41,576 nucleotides of DNA from Bacteroidales bacterium (GCA_031284905.1 JAITXI010000128.1:1-41576); one strand, 5' to 3'; positions 1-10,785 are shown, numbered from the stretch's first letter. Made by a program: numbers and translations. Notes: a model not told the origin generated them from the letters alone.

Positions 1-2200
1 AAGCATCAGTAACAATTAAAGTAAAATAAGTATTAGGACAATTTGAAAGACAGGATGTATTAATAGAGTTAGACATAGAAAGAATAGTCGGTCTTCCACC
101 ATTACAATTTCTTAACCATTCGTAATAGTATGGAGGAACATCTCCTGAAGCACTTGCTATTACTGTGCAAGATTGAGTAGCTGAAAGTGAAAAACATATC
201 TCAATATCAGGGATAGAAATAATAAATTCTTCCGAAGTTTTCTCACACAAGCCGTTAGAAACTGTTACTGTATAAGTTCCGACCGAATTTACAGAAATTG
301 ATTGTCCTATAGCACCATTCGACCAATTATAAGAAGTTGCTGCTGGAGTATTATTTACTGAAAGTGTTATTGGACTACCGTAGCAAATTATAGTGTCGGA
401 AGCTGTGATTATTGGGGTTGGAAAAGGAGTAGAAATTGTTACCGGTTCAGATATTCTGGAGCAACCCTTTGTAACGATTACTCTATAGACACCAACATCT
501 GATACTGTAATAGTTTGAGTTGTTGCATAATTAACATTATTTTTAGTCCATTGATAGGTTCCTCCCAAAACGGCTTGCGTTGTTAGAGTTAATGTATTAT
601 TACATAAAATAAGACCGGAATTTGCCGTTATTACCGGTTTAGGAATGGAATCGGCTAATCTTATTAGATTATTCCAAATTATATTTTTGCTATCCAGTAT
701 TGTTTTATTTACGCCATTTATTGCACTTGATTGATTTGCCAAGTTAATCATTGGATTTATTGCATTAATAGCTTCTCCACAATGCATCAATTTACCAAGG
801 TATTTTATATGTCCTAATAATAAGATATGACCTACTTCATGAAGCAGAGCATTGTAAAAACCGACCTGTCCTGACGGAACAGAATTTGAAAGGTTTGTGT
901 CGTAACACCAAGGGTCATTTGGATTTATACGTATATGAGAACCTCCCTGTGCACGTAAAACTTTACCATTATTTCTTCCATAACTTCCGCTTGTACCCAT
1001 TTCTGCGTCGAGATTACTTGAAATTATATCAAAACCGATTATATTATAACTTGCTGTAAATGTGCTTTTATACTCATAATCGGTATTATTGGCATTTTTT
1101 GCTATTATAATATTTAGCCCTGTTTCTGTTCGCCACTTTGATATAACTGCCTCTATGGCTGCTATTATTTGAACTTTATCTGCATGGTCTCTTATATTTG
1201 TGTGTAAATGAAATCTGAAATCGTATTCACAATTATGACGGATTAAATAAACGCGTTCTATAGGTGTATTAGTGTTGTAATTTTCTTTATAGTTGGTTAA
1301 CGAATATTCAACAGTGAGGGTAGTGCTTGACGCTGCAGAAGTTACGCTATCAGCTCTTACAACTTTTATGGGTCCTGTTCCTGCACTGCCTCCAAAACCT
1401 GGTTCGGTTCCACTAATTCCTATATATCCATCCTGCACAAAAGAAGGGACTTTTACTTTTATTTGAGTATTAGTCCATTCACTTGTTTCTATATATTGAG
1501 CATCTAATCCTTTTAGAAAACCAGCGTTGGTAGTTGTAGGAGCTTCGGCAGATGTAAAAAGAACTTTGCCTTTTTGAGTACCAAAATTGCTACCGGAAAT
1601 TATTATTTCTTCTCCCAGTCCGGCTCGCCGAGTTGTGGGAGTAAAACTTAAAATAGTTGGAACAGGTGTATTTATTAAAAAAGAAGAAATTGGCGTGTAA
1701 GTTTGAGTTTCGTAAGTTTGACCATCGGAGTAACCCGCATTAGCAGCATTAACATAAACATTAATGGCTGTTGTCAAATATAAAAACTCAAAACCGGTAA
1801 GAGCATTAGATAGATTATTGTTTAATTCCATCTTTACATGCAATAGGCGCTTTGGTGTAATTGTTAATTGAGTTCTTAAAAGTGGCACTCCTTGTCTTAT
1901 ATTAACAACAACCCCAAGATTACCTGACAAAGAAACATGTTTTTCATAGGTTGTTGTGGCAAATTGACTGTCTAACGATATAAAAACTTTTTCGCCTGTA
2001 TATGTTACAAATGGAAGCATATTATAATCTATATAAAATGAGACCATACTTATAAATGTATTATTATTATTTCCGACAACATTTACATCAAAATCAAAGT
2101 AGTATTTTGTACTATCAATATTGTATGAAACTTGCATTGAAGCTGAAGGGATTGTTATTGTTATATTGTTATTAGCCCTACTTGAGTTTAGGGCTTTTTT
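1..2200 (-). CDS. Partial secreted metalloprotease-like protein (cohesin-like region, IPT/TIG-like domain, HExxHxxxxxH zinc motif, PKD/Ig-like C-terminal repeats); runs off the left edge, no convincing start codon of its own
   Basis: Manual minus-strand translation. One frame (codon low coordinate = 2 mod 3, checked at about 176, 839 and 2135) reads ...NNNITITIPSASMQVSYNIDSTKYYFDFDVNVVG..., ...PTILSFTPTTRRAGLGEEIIISGSNFGTQKGKVLF... (IPT/TIG-like), ...ALLHEVGHILLLGH... and C-terminal ...TQSCTVIASASGDVPPYYYEW.... It is absent from the ORF track because it is open at the window edge. Confidence 0.75.
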
Positions 2201-2979
2201 TTATTTTCTTCGAATGTTTTTCTTAATTCTTCATTTTTTTTGTTAAATTCTTCCGGAGTTAAAATATTAGTCTTAAACATTTGAGGAACATTCATATCCT
2301 CAAATTGTCTCATATATTCATAAAGTTCAAATACAGAAGGAAAATTCAAGCCGTCTAACCCAAATATTTTACCATTTCCAAAAAATATCCCTGCTCTTGC
2401 TTTGTTTTGGATTTTTATTTTTAAATAATGGTCATTTTTGCTTTGGTCAAGACTTTTAGGATACTCTGTTTTATATCCAAAAATGATTGTAGTAAAATAT
2501 CTATCAATGTAAATACCAGGGTCGCCAATTGAATCATAATAACTTCCTATCATCTCTTCTCGAAAAAGTTCTGTAGCAGGATTGTCAGGGTCTATTTCCG
2601 TATATCTCCGAATAAACATTCCGCCTTTCAAAAAAGCTACTACCGTATCACCACTTTGCACGCCTTCTCCTTTATAAACTCGCAAAACTTTTACAGGTCT
2701 AATTTTATAGATATCGTCTGCGGTTAAATTATCTATTTTTGAGCCATAATAATCAGGTTCGAAACTGTCCCAAATTCCTCTAACTTCCAGAATATAATCT
2801 GCATTTTGGAAATATTCTTCATTTTTTAATAATCCTTTTCTATAAATTTGCTCCTGAACGCTATCCGGTATAATAGGATAGCAATATTGATCTTGAGCGT
2901 TTACTACTGTTATTGCTACTAAAATTGTTACTAATATTATTATGATTTTTTTGCTTACGCGAGGTCTAAAGACGTTCAT
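2188..2979 (-). CDS. Secreted protein with signal peptide; probable N-terminal part of the downstream metalloprotease (-1 frame relative)
   Basis: ORF track; N-terminal hydrophobic signal sequence (KKIIIILVTILVAITVVNAQ). The 'VKVLRVYKGE...GDTVVAFLKGG' segment resembles N-terminal domains of Bacteroidetes surface metalloproteases (recalled, not searched). Confidence 0.7.
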   Translation of the reverse strand: MNVFRPRVSKKIIIILVTILVAITVVNAQDQYCYPIIPDSVQEQIYRKGLLKNEEYFQNADYILEVRGIWDSFEPDYYGSKIDNLTADDIYKIRPVKVLRVYKGEGVQSGDTVVAFLKGGMFIRRYTEIDPDNPATELFREEMIGSYYDSIGDPGIYIDRYFTTIIFGYKTEYPKSLDQSKNDHYLKIKIQNKARAGIFFGNGKIFGLDGLNFPSVFELYEYMRQFEDMNVPQMFKTNILTPEEFNKKNEELRKTFEENKKKP

Positions 2980-3316
2980 ATTTTATTTTTTCTAAAATTA
3001 CTATTTATTTATGTATTATTTGCAAATTATTTTTATGGTAACAATCACCGCATCCGGAGTAGGCATTGGCTTATGGTTGATTGCTACATCAATCAGCATT
3101 GAAAAATATGTTTTTTCAATAATGACTACAATTTACACATTTCATAGAACAATCATTTCTAATACTGCAGATACATTGTGTTTTTTACATTATATGATAT
3201 TGCCGTAACTGATATACCTATATTTTATTTGTGGGCTACTGTATTATTAGTATTATCACATTCTCGCTCGACATATTTCGTTGAATTTCAGCTATTTAGT
3301 ATTGTGATAAAACTTT

Positions 3317-3709
3317 TTAATTATCTCTATTTTCCTTAGCTTCAATGCTTAATGTTGCATGTGGAACTGCCATTAATCTTTCTTTCAGGATTAATTTTCC
3401 GGTTTCACGACAAATTCCATAAGTTCCATTTTCGATACGAACTAATGCTGCTTGTAAACTTTGAATTATTTTTTGCAAACGCTGTGCTTGATTACTTAGT
3501 TCTTCTTTCGATAAAACACTTGCCCCTTCTTCTAATTGTTTAAAAGTTGGCGATGTATCGGCAATATCATTTGAACTTTCATGATTTAACATATTTTTAT
3601 AAAAATCAAAATCATTTTGCTTTTCTTCAATTTTTTTTAGAATTAATTCTTTAAATTCTTGTAATTCTTCGTCAGAATATCTTTCTTTCGTTTCTTCGGT
3701 CATAACCAT
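3317..3709 (-). CDS. TraR/DksA family transcriptional regulator (Bacteroidetes-type, reduced zinc finger)
   Basis: YGICRETGKLILKERLMAVPHATLSIEAK signature; located just downstream of ileS. Confidence 0.85.
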   Translation of the reverse strand: MVMTEETKERYSDEELQEFKELILKKIEEKQNDFDFYKNMLNHESSNDIADTSPTFKQLEEGASVLSKEELSNQAQRLQKIIQSLQAALVRIENGTYGICRETGKLILKERLMAVPHATLSIEAKENRDN

Positions 3710-3722
3710 AGGATTTTAATTG

Positions 3723-6700
3723 TTACTTTTTTATATATAATTTTGCTACAATATTGTTTATATCAACTGTTACAAAATTTTCATTTTCTTCATTAACTAT
3801 TTCTATTGAATTTCCTAATGTTTGAGAACAAATATAATTGCTGAAATTTCTTACAGCCACATCTAATTCGGAATTCGACAAAATATAAATATTAATTTTG
3901 TCTGTAACATCAAAATTACTTTCTTTTCTTATATTTTGTATCTTGTTTACAAATTCACGAGCAACTCCTTCTTCTTCAAGTTCGGGTGTAATATTTACAT
4001 CTAAAGCTATGGTTAACAAACCTTCGTTCATCACTAATAATCCGGGAATATCTTCTGAAAAAATTTCTACATCTTCAGTTGTAATAACGATTTCATAATC
4101 ATTATTTTTTATAATAAATTCTTTATTACATTCCAATTCTTTGATGCTGTTTTGGCTCATATTAGAAATTGTGGCAGCCACTTCTTTCATGTTTTTACCA
4201 CATTTTGGACCCAATGTTTTAAAATTTGGTTTTATTTTTTTTACTAAAATATTTTCTTCATCTGATAATAATTTTATTTCTTTAATATTTGTTTCTGTTT
4301 TAATTATTTGTTCAATTTTTTTTATTTGGGAAACAAATTTATCTGAAATTATTGGAATCATCACTTTTTGTAATGGTTGACGAACTTTAATATTTACTTT
4401 TCGACGAAGACTTAAAATTATTGATGATATTTTTTGAGCCAAAGCCATTCGTTCTTCCAAATCTTTATCAATATAATTTAGATTTATTTCCGGAAAATAT
4501 GATAAATGTACAGATTCAAATTTTTCTAAATTTGTAATTTTATTCAAATCAAGATACAATTTTTCCATGTAGAATGGAGCTATAGGAGAAGCAATTTTTG
4601 CAATTGTTACCAAACAAGTATAAAGCGTCTGAAATGCTGAAATTTTGTCATTATCATAATTTCCGCCCCAATAACGTTTTCTGCCCAAACGAACATACCA
4701 ATTACTTAAATTATCTATAACAAAATCTTGGATTAATCTTCCGGCTTTTGTATTTTCATAATTTTCATAACAATCGTTCACTTCTTGAATCAACGAATTT
4801 AGTAAACTTAAAATCCATTTATCCAATTCAGGACGGTCTTCAAAATTAATATCTTTTTCTGTATATTTGAAATTATCGACATTTGCATAAAGAGCAAAGA
4901 AATTATATGTATTATGAATTGTTCCGAAAAATTTACGTTTAACTTCATCAATACCGCTAATATCGAATTTTAGATTATCCCAAGCTTGTGCATTTGTATC
5001 CATATACCAACGAACGGCATCAGCTCCATATTCTTCTAAAACTTTAAACGGATCAACTGAGTTTCCTAAACGTTTCGACATTTTGTTTCCATCTTTATCC
5101 AACACCAATCCATTTGAAATAATATTTTTAAATGCAACCGAATCACAAACCATTGTTGCTATTGCATGAAGTGTAAAAAACCAGCCTCTTGTTTGGTCAA
5201 CTCCTTCTGCAATAAAATCTGCAGGGAAAAGATTTTTAAAATTATCTGTATTTTCAAATGGATAATGCCATTGCGCAAAAGGCATAGAACCGGAATCAAA
5301 CCAAACGTCTATTAAATCCGATTCTCGATACATTTTTGTTCCTCTTGAAGATGTAAGAATTATTTGGTCAATATCGGGTTTATGTAAATCTATTGTTTCA
5401 TAATTTTCTTTCGTATAATTGTATAAAACAAAATCTTTACAAATATTTTCTGTCATATTCCCATGTTCAATCGAATTTTGAATTTCTGAAATTAATTCTT
5501 CAACAGAACCTATACATTTTTGTTCACTTCCATCAACTGTTCTCCAAATTGGCAACGGAATACCCCAAAATCTGGAACGACTTAAATTCCAATCAACTAA
5601 ATTTTCCAACCATTTTCCAAAACGACCTTCACCTGTACTTTGCGGTTTCCAATTTATTGTTTTATTTAATTCTATCAATCTATCTTTTACACTCGTTGTT
5701 TTGATAAACCAAGAATCTAACGGATAATATAAAATTGGCTTGTCCGTTCTCCAACAATGGGGATAACTATGAACATATTTTTCAATTTTAAAGGCTTTCC
5801 CTTGCTGTTTCAACATTACAGTTAAATCAATATCAAGAGTAATATCCGACGAATTTTCTTCGTATTCATTTTTTACAAAACGACCTGCATATTGAGAATA
5901 TAAATCAACATTTACAAATTTTTTTAGAAATTCAGAAGAAATGTCTTCAATTTTTATAAATCTTCCCTTTTTATCAACCATTGGGCTAAGATTATTTTCT
6001 TTATCACAAAGCATTATTGGTGGGATTCCTGCTTGTTTTGCCACACGAGAATCGTCAACGCCAAAAGTTGGAGCAATATGAACGACTCCTGTTCCGTCTT
6101 CTGTTGTAACAAAATCGCCTGAAATTATTCTAAATGCTTCTTTTTCCGGTTTTACCCAAGGAATTAATTGTTCATAATTTATCCCTACCAAATTACTTCC
6201 TTTTATTTCTTCTAAAACTTGATATGGAAGATTTTTATCGCCCGTTTTATATTCTAAAAAATCGCCATTTTCGTTTTCTGGTTTAAAATATGCTGATATT
6301 CTTTCTTTTCCCAGAATTACCGTTATCTGTTTCCCTGAATATGGATTTAAAGTTTTAATTTTTGAATACATAATATTTTGTCCAACAGCAAGAGCGGTAT
6401 TTGACGGTAATGTCCAAGGTGTTGTTGTCCAAGCCATTATGTATAAATCATTATCAATATTTTGACTGTGTTCAATACAAGTATTTTGAAAAAAAATTTC
6501 TGATTTTGAATTTCTAATTACTTTAAATAATGAAACAATTGTCGTATCTTTTACATCGCGATAACAACCGGGTTGATTTAATTCATGAGTACTTAAGCCT
6601 GTTCCGGCAGCCGGCGAATATGGTTGAATTGTATATCCTTTATATAATAAATTTTTATTATAAATTTGTTTCAAAAGATACCAAACAGTTTCTATGTATC

Positions 6701-7163
6701 GATTATCGTAAGTGATATATGGATTTTCTAAATCCACCCAATAACCGATTTTTTTCGTTAAATCTGTCCATAAATCGGTATATTTCATTACTTCTTTACG
6801 ACAAACTCTATTGTATTCTTTTACAGAAATTTTCTTTCCAATATCTTCTTTTGTAATTCCCAAAGTTTTTTCAACGCCAAGTTCTACCGGTAAACCATGA
6901 GTATCCCAACCTGCTTTTCTATCAACTTTATATCCGGAAAGGGTTTTATATCTGCAAACAATGTCTTTAATAGTTCGTGCCATTACGTGGTGAATTCCGG
7001 GAGTTCCATTAGCAGAAGGTGGTCCTTCAAAAAAGATAAAAGGCTTAGCGTTTTCTCTTGTAGATAAACTTTTTCTGAAAATGTCTTCTGTTTCCCAGAA
7101 ATCACTAATTTCTTTATTTATTTCCGGGAGATTAAGGTTCTTATATTCTGTAAATTTCCCCAT
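3723..7163 (-). CDS. ileS: Isoleucine--tRNA ligase (start more likely MGKFTEY than the upstream Met of the track ORF at 7199)
   Basis: GPPSANGTPGIHHVMARTIKD (HIGH-like region), DKDGNKMSKRLGNSVDP (KMSKS), GWDTHGLPVE; about 1150 aa. Confidence 0.95.
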   Translation of the reverse strand: MGKFTEYKNLNLPEINKEISDFWETEDIFRKSLSTRENAKPFIFFEGPPSANGTPGIHHVMARTIKDIVCRYKTLSGYKVDRKAGWDTHGLPVELGVEKTLGITKEDIGKKISVKEYNRVCRKEVMKYTDLWTDLTKKIGYWVDLENPYITYDNRYIETVWYLLKQIYNKNLLYKGYTIQPYSPAAGTGLSTHELNQPGCYRDVKDTTIVSLFKVIRNSKSEIFFQNTCIEHSQNIDNDLYIMAWTTTPWTLPSNTALAVGQNIMYSKIKTLNPYSGKQITVILGKERISAYFKPENENGDFLEYKTGDKNLPYQVLEEIKGSNLVGINYEQLIPWVKPEKEAFRIISGDFVTTEDGTGVVHIAPTFGVDDSRVAKQAGIPPIMLCDKENNLSPMVDKKGRFIKIEDISSEFLKKFVNVDLYSQYAGRFVKNEYEENSSDITLDIDLTVMLKQQGKAFKIEKYVHSYPHCWRTDKPILYYPLDSWFIKTTSVKDRLIELNKTINWKPQSTGEGRFGKWLENLVDWNLSRSRFWGIPLPIWRTVDGSEQKCIGSVEELISEIQNSIEHGNMTENICKDFVLYNYTKENYETIDLHKPDIDQIILTSSRGTKMYRESDLIDVWFDSGSMPFAQWHYPFENTDNFKNLFPADFIAEGVDQTRGWFFTLHAIATMVCDSVAFKNIISNGLVLDKDGNKMSKRLGNSVDPFKVLEEYGADAVRWYMDTNAQAWDNLKFDISGIDEVKRKFFGTIHNTYNFFALYANVDNFKYTEKDINFEDRPELDKWILSLLNSLIQEVNDCYENYENTKAGRLIQDFVIDNLSNWYVRLGRKRYWGGNYDNDKISAFQTLYTCLVTIAKIASPIAPFYMEKLYLDLNKITNLEKFESVHLSYFPEINLNYIDKDLEERMALAQKISSIILSLRRKVNIKVRQPLQKVMIPIISDKFVSQIKKIEQIIKTETNIKEIKLLSDEENILVKKIKPNFKTLGPKCGKNMKEVAATISNMSQNSIKELECNKEFIIKNNDYEIVITTEDVEIFSEDIPGLLVMNEGLLTIALDVNITPELEEEGVAREFVNKIQNIRKESNFDVTDKINIYILSNSELDVAVRNFSNYICSQTLGNSIEIVNEENENFVTVDINNIVAKLYIKK

Positions 7164-7293
7164 TTTATATAAAATTTCTAAAATTCTACAAAGATACAAT
7201 TTTTTTTAGAATTTTTTGTATAAAAATAGGGAAAACCCAATCAATGAATAAAATGTTATATTATTATGATTATTTATATTCTAATTTACAAAC

Positions 7294-7785
7294 TCAATAT
7301 TCTTCAACATCGCTACCCGATATTTTTTTCAATTTTATTTTATCAATTTCAATATATTTTATCAATTTATTAATTGCTAGTTCTAAATCGGAATAAAAAA
7401 TGTCTGCAAATAAAATTAAGCATCCATTTTCAAAACTTAAATGTTTTTGAAAGGATTTTTCGGAATCTGATTTTAAAATAATATTTTTTGAGGGGATAAA
7501 TGAATGAATTAAAAAATTACGTAATTGATAATATAAAAAATTAGATTTGTTTATTCTTTTGTATTCTTCCGGAAAGAGTTTGTAAATTGCTAATTCAAAA
7601 CGGGCAGCTGATTGTTGTTTGGCTCGAATTGGTTTTTTATCTAAATAAGCACCTAAAATTTCAGTAGCTTGTCCCATTAACAAAAAAGCAAATTTTATTT
7701 GTTTTTCATTCAATAAGATTTTAATAGAATCTAAGATATTGGTTTTCAGAAAGTTAATATGTTCTTCTTTTGTGGAAATTAGCAT
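7294..7785 (-). CDS. HEPN-like domain protein
   Basis: All-helical-looking 163-aa protein with RNFLIH (Rx4H) motif; overlaps the stop of the upstream CDS by 1 nt. Confidence 0.5.
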   Translation of the reverse strand: MLISTKEEHINFLKTNILDSIKILLNEKQIKFAFLLMGQATEILGAYLDKKPIRAKQQSAARFELAIYKLFPEEYKRINKSNFLYYQLRNFLIHSFIPSKNIILKSDSEKSFQKHLSFENGCLILFADIFYSDLELAINKLIKYIEIDKIKLKKISGSDVEEY

Positions 7786-9872
7786 TAAAAAGTATATTTT
7801 AATTCAAGTTTAATATCGGTTTTATTATTTCCATTGATAGCATCAAGACCGGAACCTATACTTTCTTTATCATTTGAGAACGTATTTGCAATTCTAAACC
7901 AAAAGTTTAATTTTTGAGTAATTTGATATTTTATTACGAAAGCAATTCTTTCACCTTTTCCATAATATGCAGGAACAGTAAATCCGTAGAGAACGTCCGG
8001 TTCGTAACAATAAATTCTTGTATCGTAATCTTTTGTATCGAAAACTGCAAAATGGAGAGTAAAAGTCAGAGGGATTTTTTTAGGTTTATATTGAACATCT
8101 TGATAAATCATATATCCCCATTTATTTGTTTTGTCAATATGATAATTTGAAATTTCAATTCTATTTTTTAGTTTAATTACATCTGTGGGAAGATAATTTA
8201 TGTGATACCTAATTTTTGTTGTAGAATAAGGATTAATTTGGTGTATTGCCCCATCAGAATTATTTTTTTCTTTAGTTTCATATTTTACTTTCACGTTCAT
8301 ATCTAAATCTCGGCGAGTAAAATAATTTAATTGAACAGCATATTCCATACCTTTTGAAGGAGCATTAACGCCAAATTTTAACCATTGAAATTTAAAAGCA
8401 TCTACATATAAATCAATTTTCCATTTTTTTATTGGATAAATTTCTGCACCGACAAAAATACCTGATTCGTTATTACATTTATTTCCTTCGGAAAATGGAG
8501 CGGAGTAAATTGCTTGGTAATCAGAAGAGAAATATCGTTGAAGAACAGACATTTTAAATTCAGGAACAAAATCTATAACAGCACCATTTAAAGTTGCCCA
8601 GCCTAAATTTTGACTCATAGAAGTTTCTCCAAAAATATTCACTTGTTTTAGAGAAATTAAATAATCAAGACCGCCATTAAAATTTGAATTTCCTGAAAAA
8701 TCATTAATTTTATAAAGGGCTGAGCTACTTACCATATTTGATGAATATTTTGAATAAACACCCGTAAGACCTAAACGCAAAATTGAACTAGCCCAAGAAA
8801 CATTTCCTCCGGAAACAAATTCTCCAACGTTATTCATTTTAGCAATTTCGGCAGGGGTTCTATGATAACCGGTTTCTAAAAAAGCAGAAATAATATCTTC
8901 TTCTTCTCCGCTTATAGTGTCGCTAAGGTGTTCTACGCCGGCATCAAGTTTTTTATACGACACAAATTCTGTAATTTTAAAATCTCCAAATTTAAACGTT
9001 GCAGCTTCACCACGGAAAAACATAGATTCATTAACCGAAGTGTATTTGTTTATTCCCCTTCCTTTTTTAATTATATTTATAACATTTGAAGTTTTTCCGA
9101 AACTCATTCCCGACCAAAGTGTAAGTCCTTGACCAAATTGAGTTGAAAAATCTCCAATGATAAGTTTGTTTAAAACGCCAATATCGTTTATCTGAAAATG
9201 AGCGGAATATAAATCAAAACCATATTTTTGGGCACCTTTGAAAAATTGCTCTCCATCATCTTTTTCGGCAGTTATTCCAAATGATAGATTAGTTTTATAT
9301 TGATAATTATATTTAAAATAAATTTTTGAAGGATCGCCTAAATATCTTGATTTATCAGGATTTTTAGCTATTTCTTCTTCGGAAACTTTATAACCTGCTT
9401 TTTTCTGTAATTGTTGTTGATAACGAGTAATTATAGTGTGTTTGCCATAAGTAAACATTTTTTTCAAGTCAGGGATCTTTGAGGTTGTAGCTTCTTCGAC
9501 GATAACGAAAGGGATTAAATGTTTTAAAGTTTCTATGTCAATTCCATCAACGAATTGAAGTTCATAAATGGAGTTATAATTTCCATATTTTTTTCTATAA
9601 TTTACCAAAGAATAAATTTGAAATTCTGTCAAAAAAATTAATTGTTTTAATTCATCAGAAGTTGTTGTATTTAGGTTTATTGGATCGTTGTGTAGCATTT
9701 CGAGTGTAGAATAGAGTTCTGAATAGTCAAGTTCTTCATCTGAAGAGGAAGCTATTTCTTCAATAATTTCTTCTATATTAAAAATTAAATCTTCTTGTGA
9801 ATTTGCTTTCAATGAAAAAAGCAGAAAAATAGTTAAAATACAGAATATTAGCGTAATACCTTTAAAATTCAT
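7785..9872 (-). CDS. Exported protein with ComEA-like helix-hairpin-helix region followed by a predicted outer-membrane beta-barrel
   Basis: Signal peptide; NLNTTTSDELKQLIFLTEFQIYSLVNYRKKYGNYNSIYELQFVDGIDIETLKHLIPFV matches ComEA-type HhH spacing; remainder rich in alternating beta strands and ends in ...IKLELKYTF. Confidence 0.7.
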   Translation of the reverse strand: MNFKGITLIFCILTIFLLFSLKANSQEDLIFNIEEIIEEIASSSDEELDYSELYSTLEMLHNDPINLNTTTSDELKQLIFLTEFQIYSLVNYRKKYGNYNSIYELQFVDGIDIETLKHLIPFVIVEEATTSKIPDLKKMFTYGKHTIITRYQQQLQKKAGYKVSEEEIAKNPDKSRYLGDPSKIYFKYNYQYKTNLSFGITAEKDDGEQFFKGAQKYGFDLYSAHFQINDIGVLNKLIIGDFSTQFGQGLTLWSGMSFGKTSNVINIIKKGRGINKYTSVNESMFFRGEAATFKFGDFKITEFVSYKKLDAGVEHLSDTISGEEEDIISAFLETGYHRTPAEIAKMNNVGEFVSGGNVSWASSILRLGLTGVYSKYSSNMVSSSALYKINDFSGNSNFNGGLDYLISLKQVNIFGETSMSQNLGWATLNGAVIDFVPEFKMSVLQRYFSSDYQAIYSAPFSEGNKCNNESGIFVGAEIYPIKKWKIDLYVDAFKFQWLKFGVNAPSKGMEYAVQLNYFTRRDLDMNVKVKYETKEKNNSDGAIHQINPYSTTKIRYHINYLPTDVIKLKNRIEISNYHIDKTNKWGYMIYQDVQYKPKKIPLTFTLHFAVFDTKDYDTRIYCYEPDVLYGFTVPAYYGKGERIAFVIKYQITQKLNFWFRIANTFSNDKESIGSGLDAINGNNKTDIKLELKYTF

Positions 9873-10701
9873 AGCTAACTGATAATTTTGGAGTAGAACC
9901 TAATATTTGGTGGTAAGAATAAGCAATATCCACGTGAAGGTGTTCGTTTTTGTATCCAAATCCTGCTGAAAACTCTACCGGTTTGACCGAAAATCCGCCT
10001 CTAAAAACAAAAATATTTCTCAAAGTGTATTCTATACCTGTTTTAAATATTGGAATGTAGCCGTTTATAGCTTTTCCTGTTTCTACAGCTAATAATAATT
10101 TTTTACTGAAAAGGTATGAAATACCAAATTTTAAAGCTAAAGGCATTTTTATTTTAGAATTTTCAAAATATCCGACATTAATAGGATTGAAAACATATCC
10201 TCCAAGAGATAATCCTTCAATTGGTTTATAAAGAAATCCTAAGTCAAAAGTAAGACCGTTGAAATTTCCATAATATTCGCCCTGACGAGTTGAAAAATAG
10301 TTTATTTGCAGTCCCATAGAAAAATTGCGAAACAATTGCTGTGAATAACCTAAAGCGATTTTGTTTTGACTAAAAAGGCTATAGCCGAAATATGTTGCTC
10401 CAAAATTGATATTTCCTGAAAATAATGGACAAGAAAACGCCAAAGCTGCATATCCGGTTTCTTTCATTAGAAATCTGTTCTCGTAAAAAGCTCCTACTGC
10501 ATATCCGTTAATATCGGAAGTTCCTGCAGGATTATTAAAAACCGCCCAGATATCTGACAGTGTCACTCCGGCTTTTCCCATACCTGAACTTCTTGCTCCT
10601 GCATAATTATCTTCATTTTGAGCAAAAATTGAAATAGAATAAAAAAATATAATGGTGAAAAAAATTGCTTTAAGGAATATATTTTTATTTTGATACTTCA
10701 T
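9862..10701 (-). CDS. PorV/PorQ-like outer membrane barrel protein
   Basis: Signal peptide; ARSSGMGKAGVTLSDIWAVFNNPAGTS motif; terminal Phe (LSVSYEF). Confidence 0.7.
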   Translation of the reverse strand: MKYQNKNIFLKAIFFTIIFFYSISIFAQNEDNYAGARSSGMGKAGVTLSDIWAVFNNPAGTSDINGYAVGAFYENRFLMKETGYAALAFSCPLFSGNINFGATYFGYSLFSQNKIALGYSQQLFRNFSMGLQINYFSTRQGEYYGNFNGLTFDLGFLYKPIEGLSLGGYVFNPINVGYFENSKIKMPLALKFGISYLFSKKLLLAVETGKAINGYIPIFKTGIEYTLRNIFVFRGGFSVKPVEFSAGFGYKNEHLHVDIAYSYHQILGSTPKLSVSYEF

Positions 10702-10785
10702 ATTTTTAGGTTAAAATAAAAAATTTGTATTAAATGTAAATAAATTACAAATATATTATTTTTTGTTCAATAAATGTAAAAATTT

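Noticed and set aside
5393-5704. Plus-strand 103-aa ORF inside ileS
   Set aside because: Antisense to a strongly supported coding gene; low-complexity F/L/Y/N-rich translation expected from AT-rich antisense reading.
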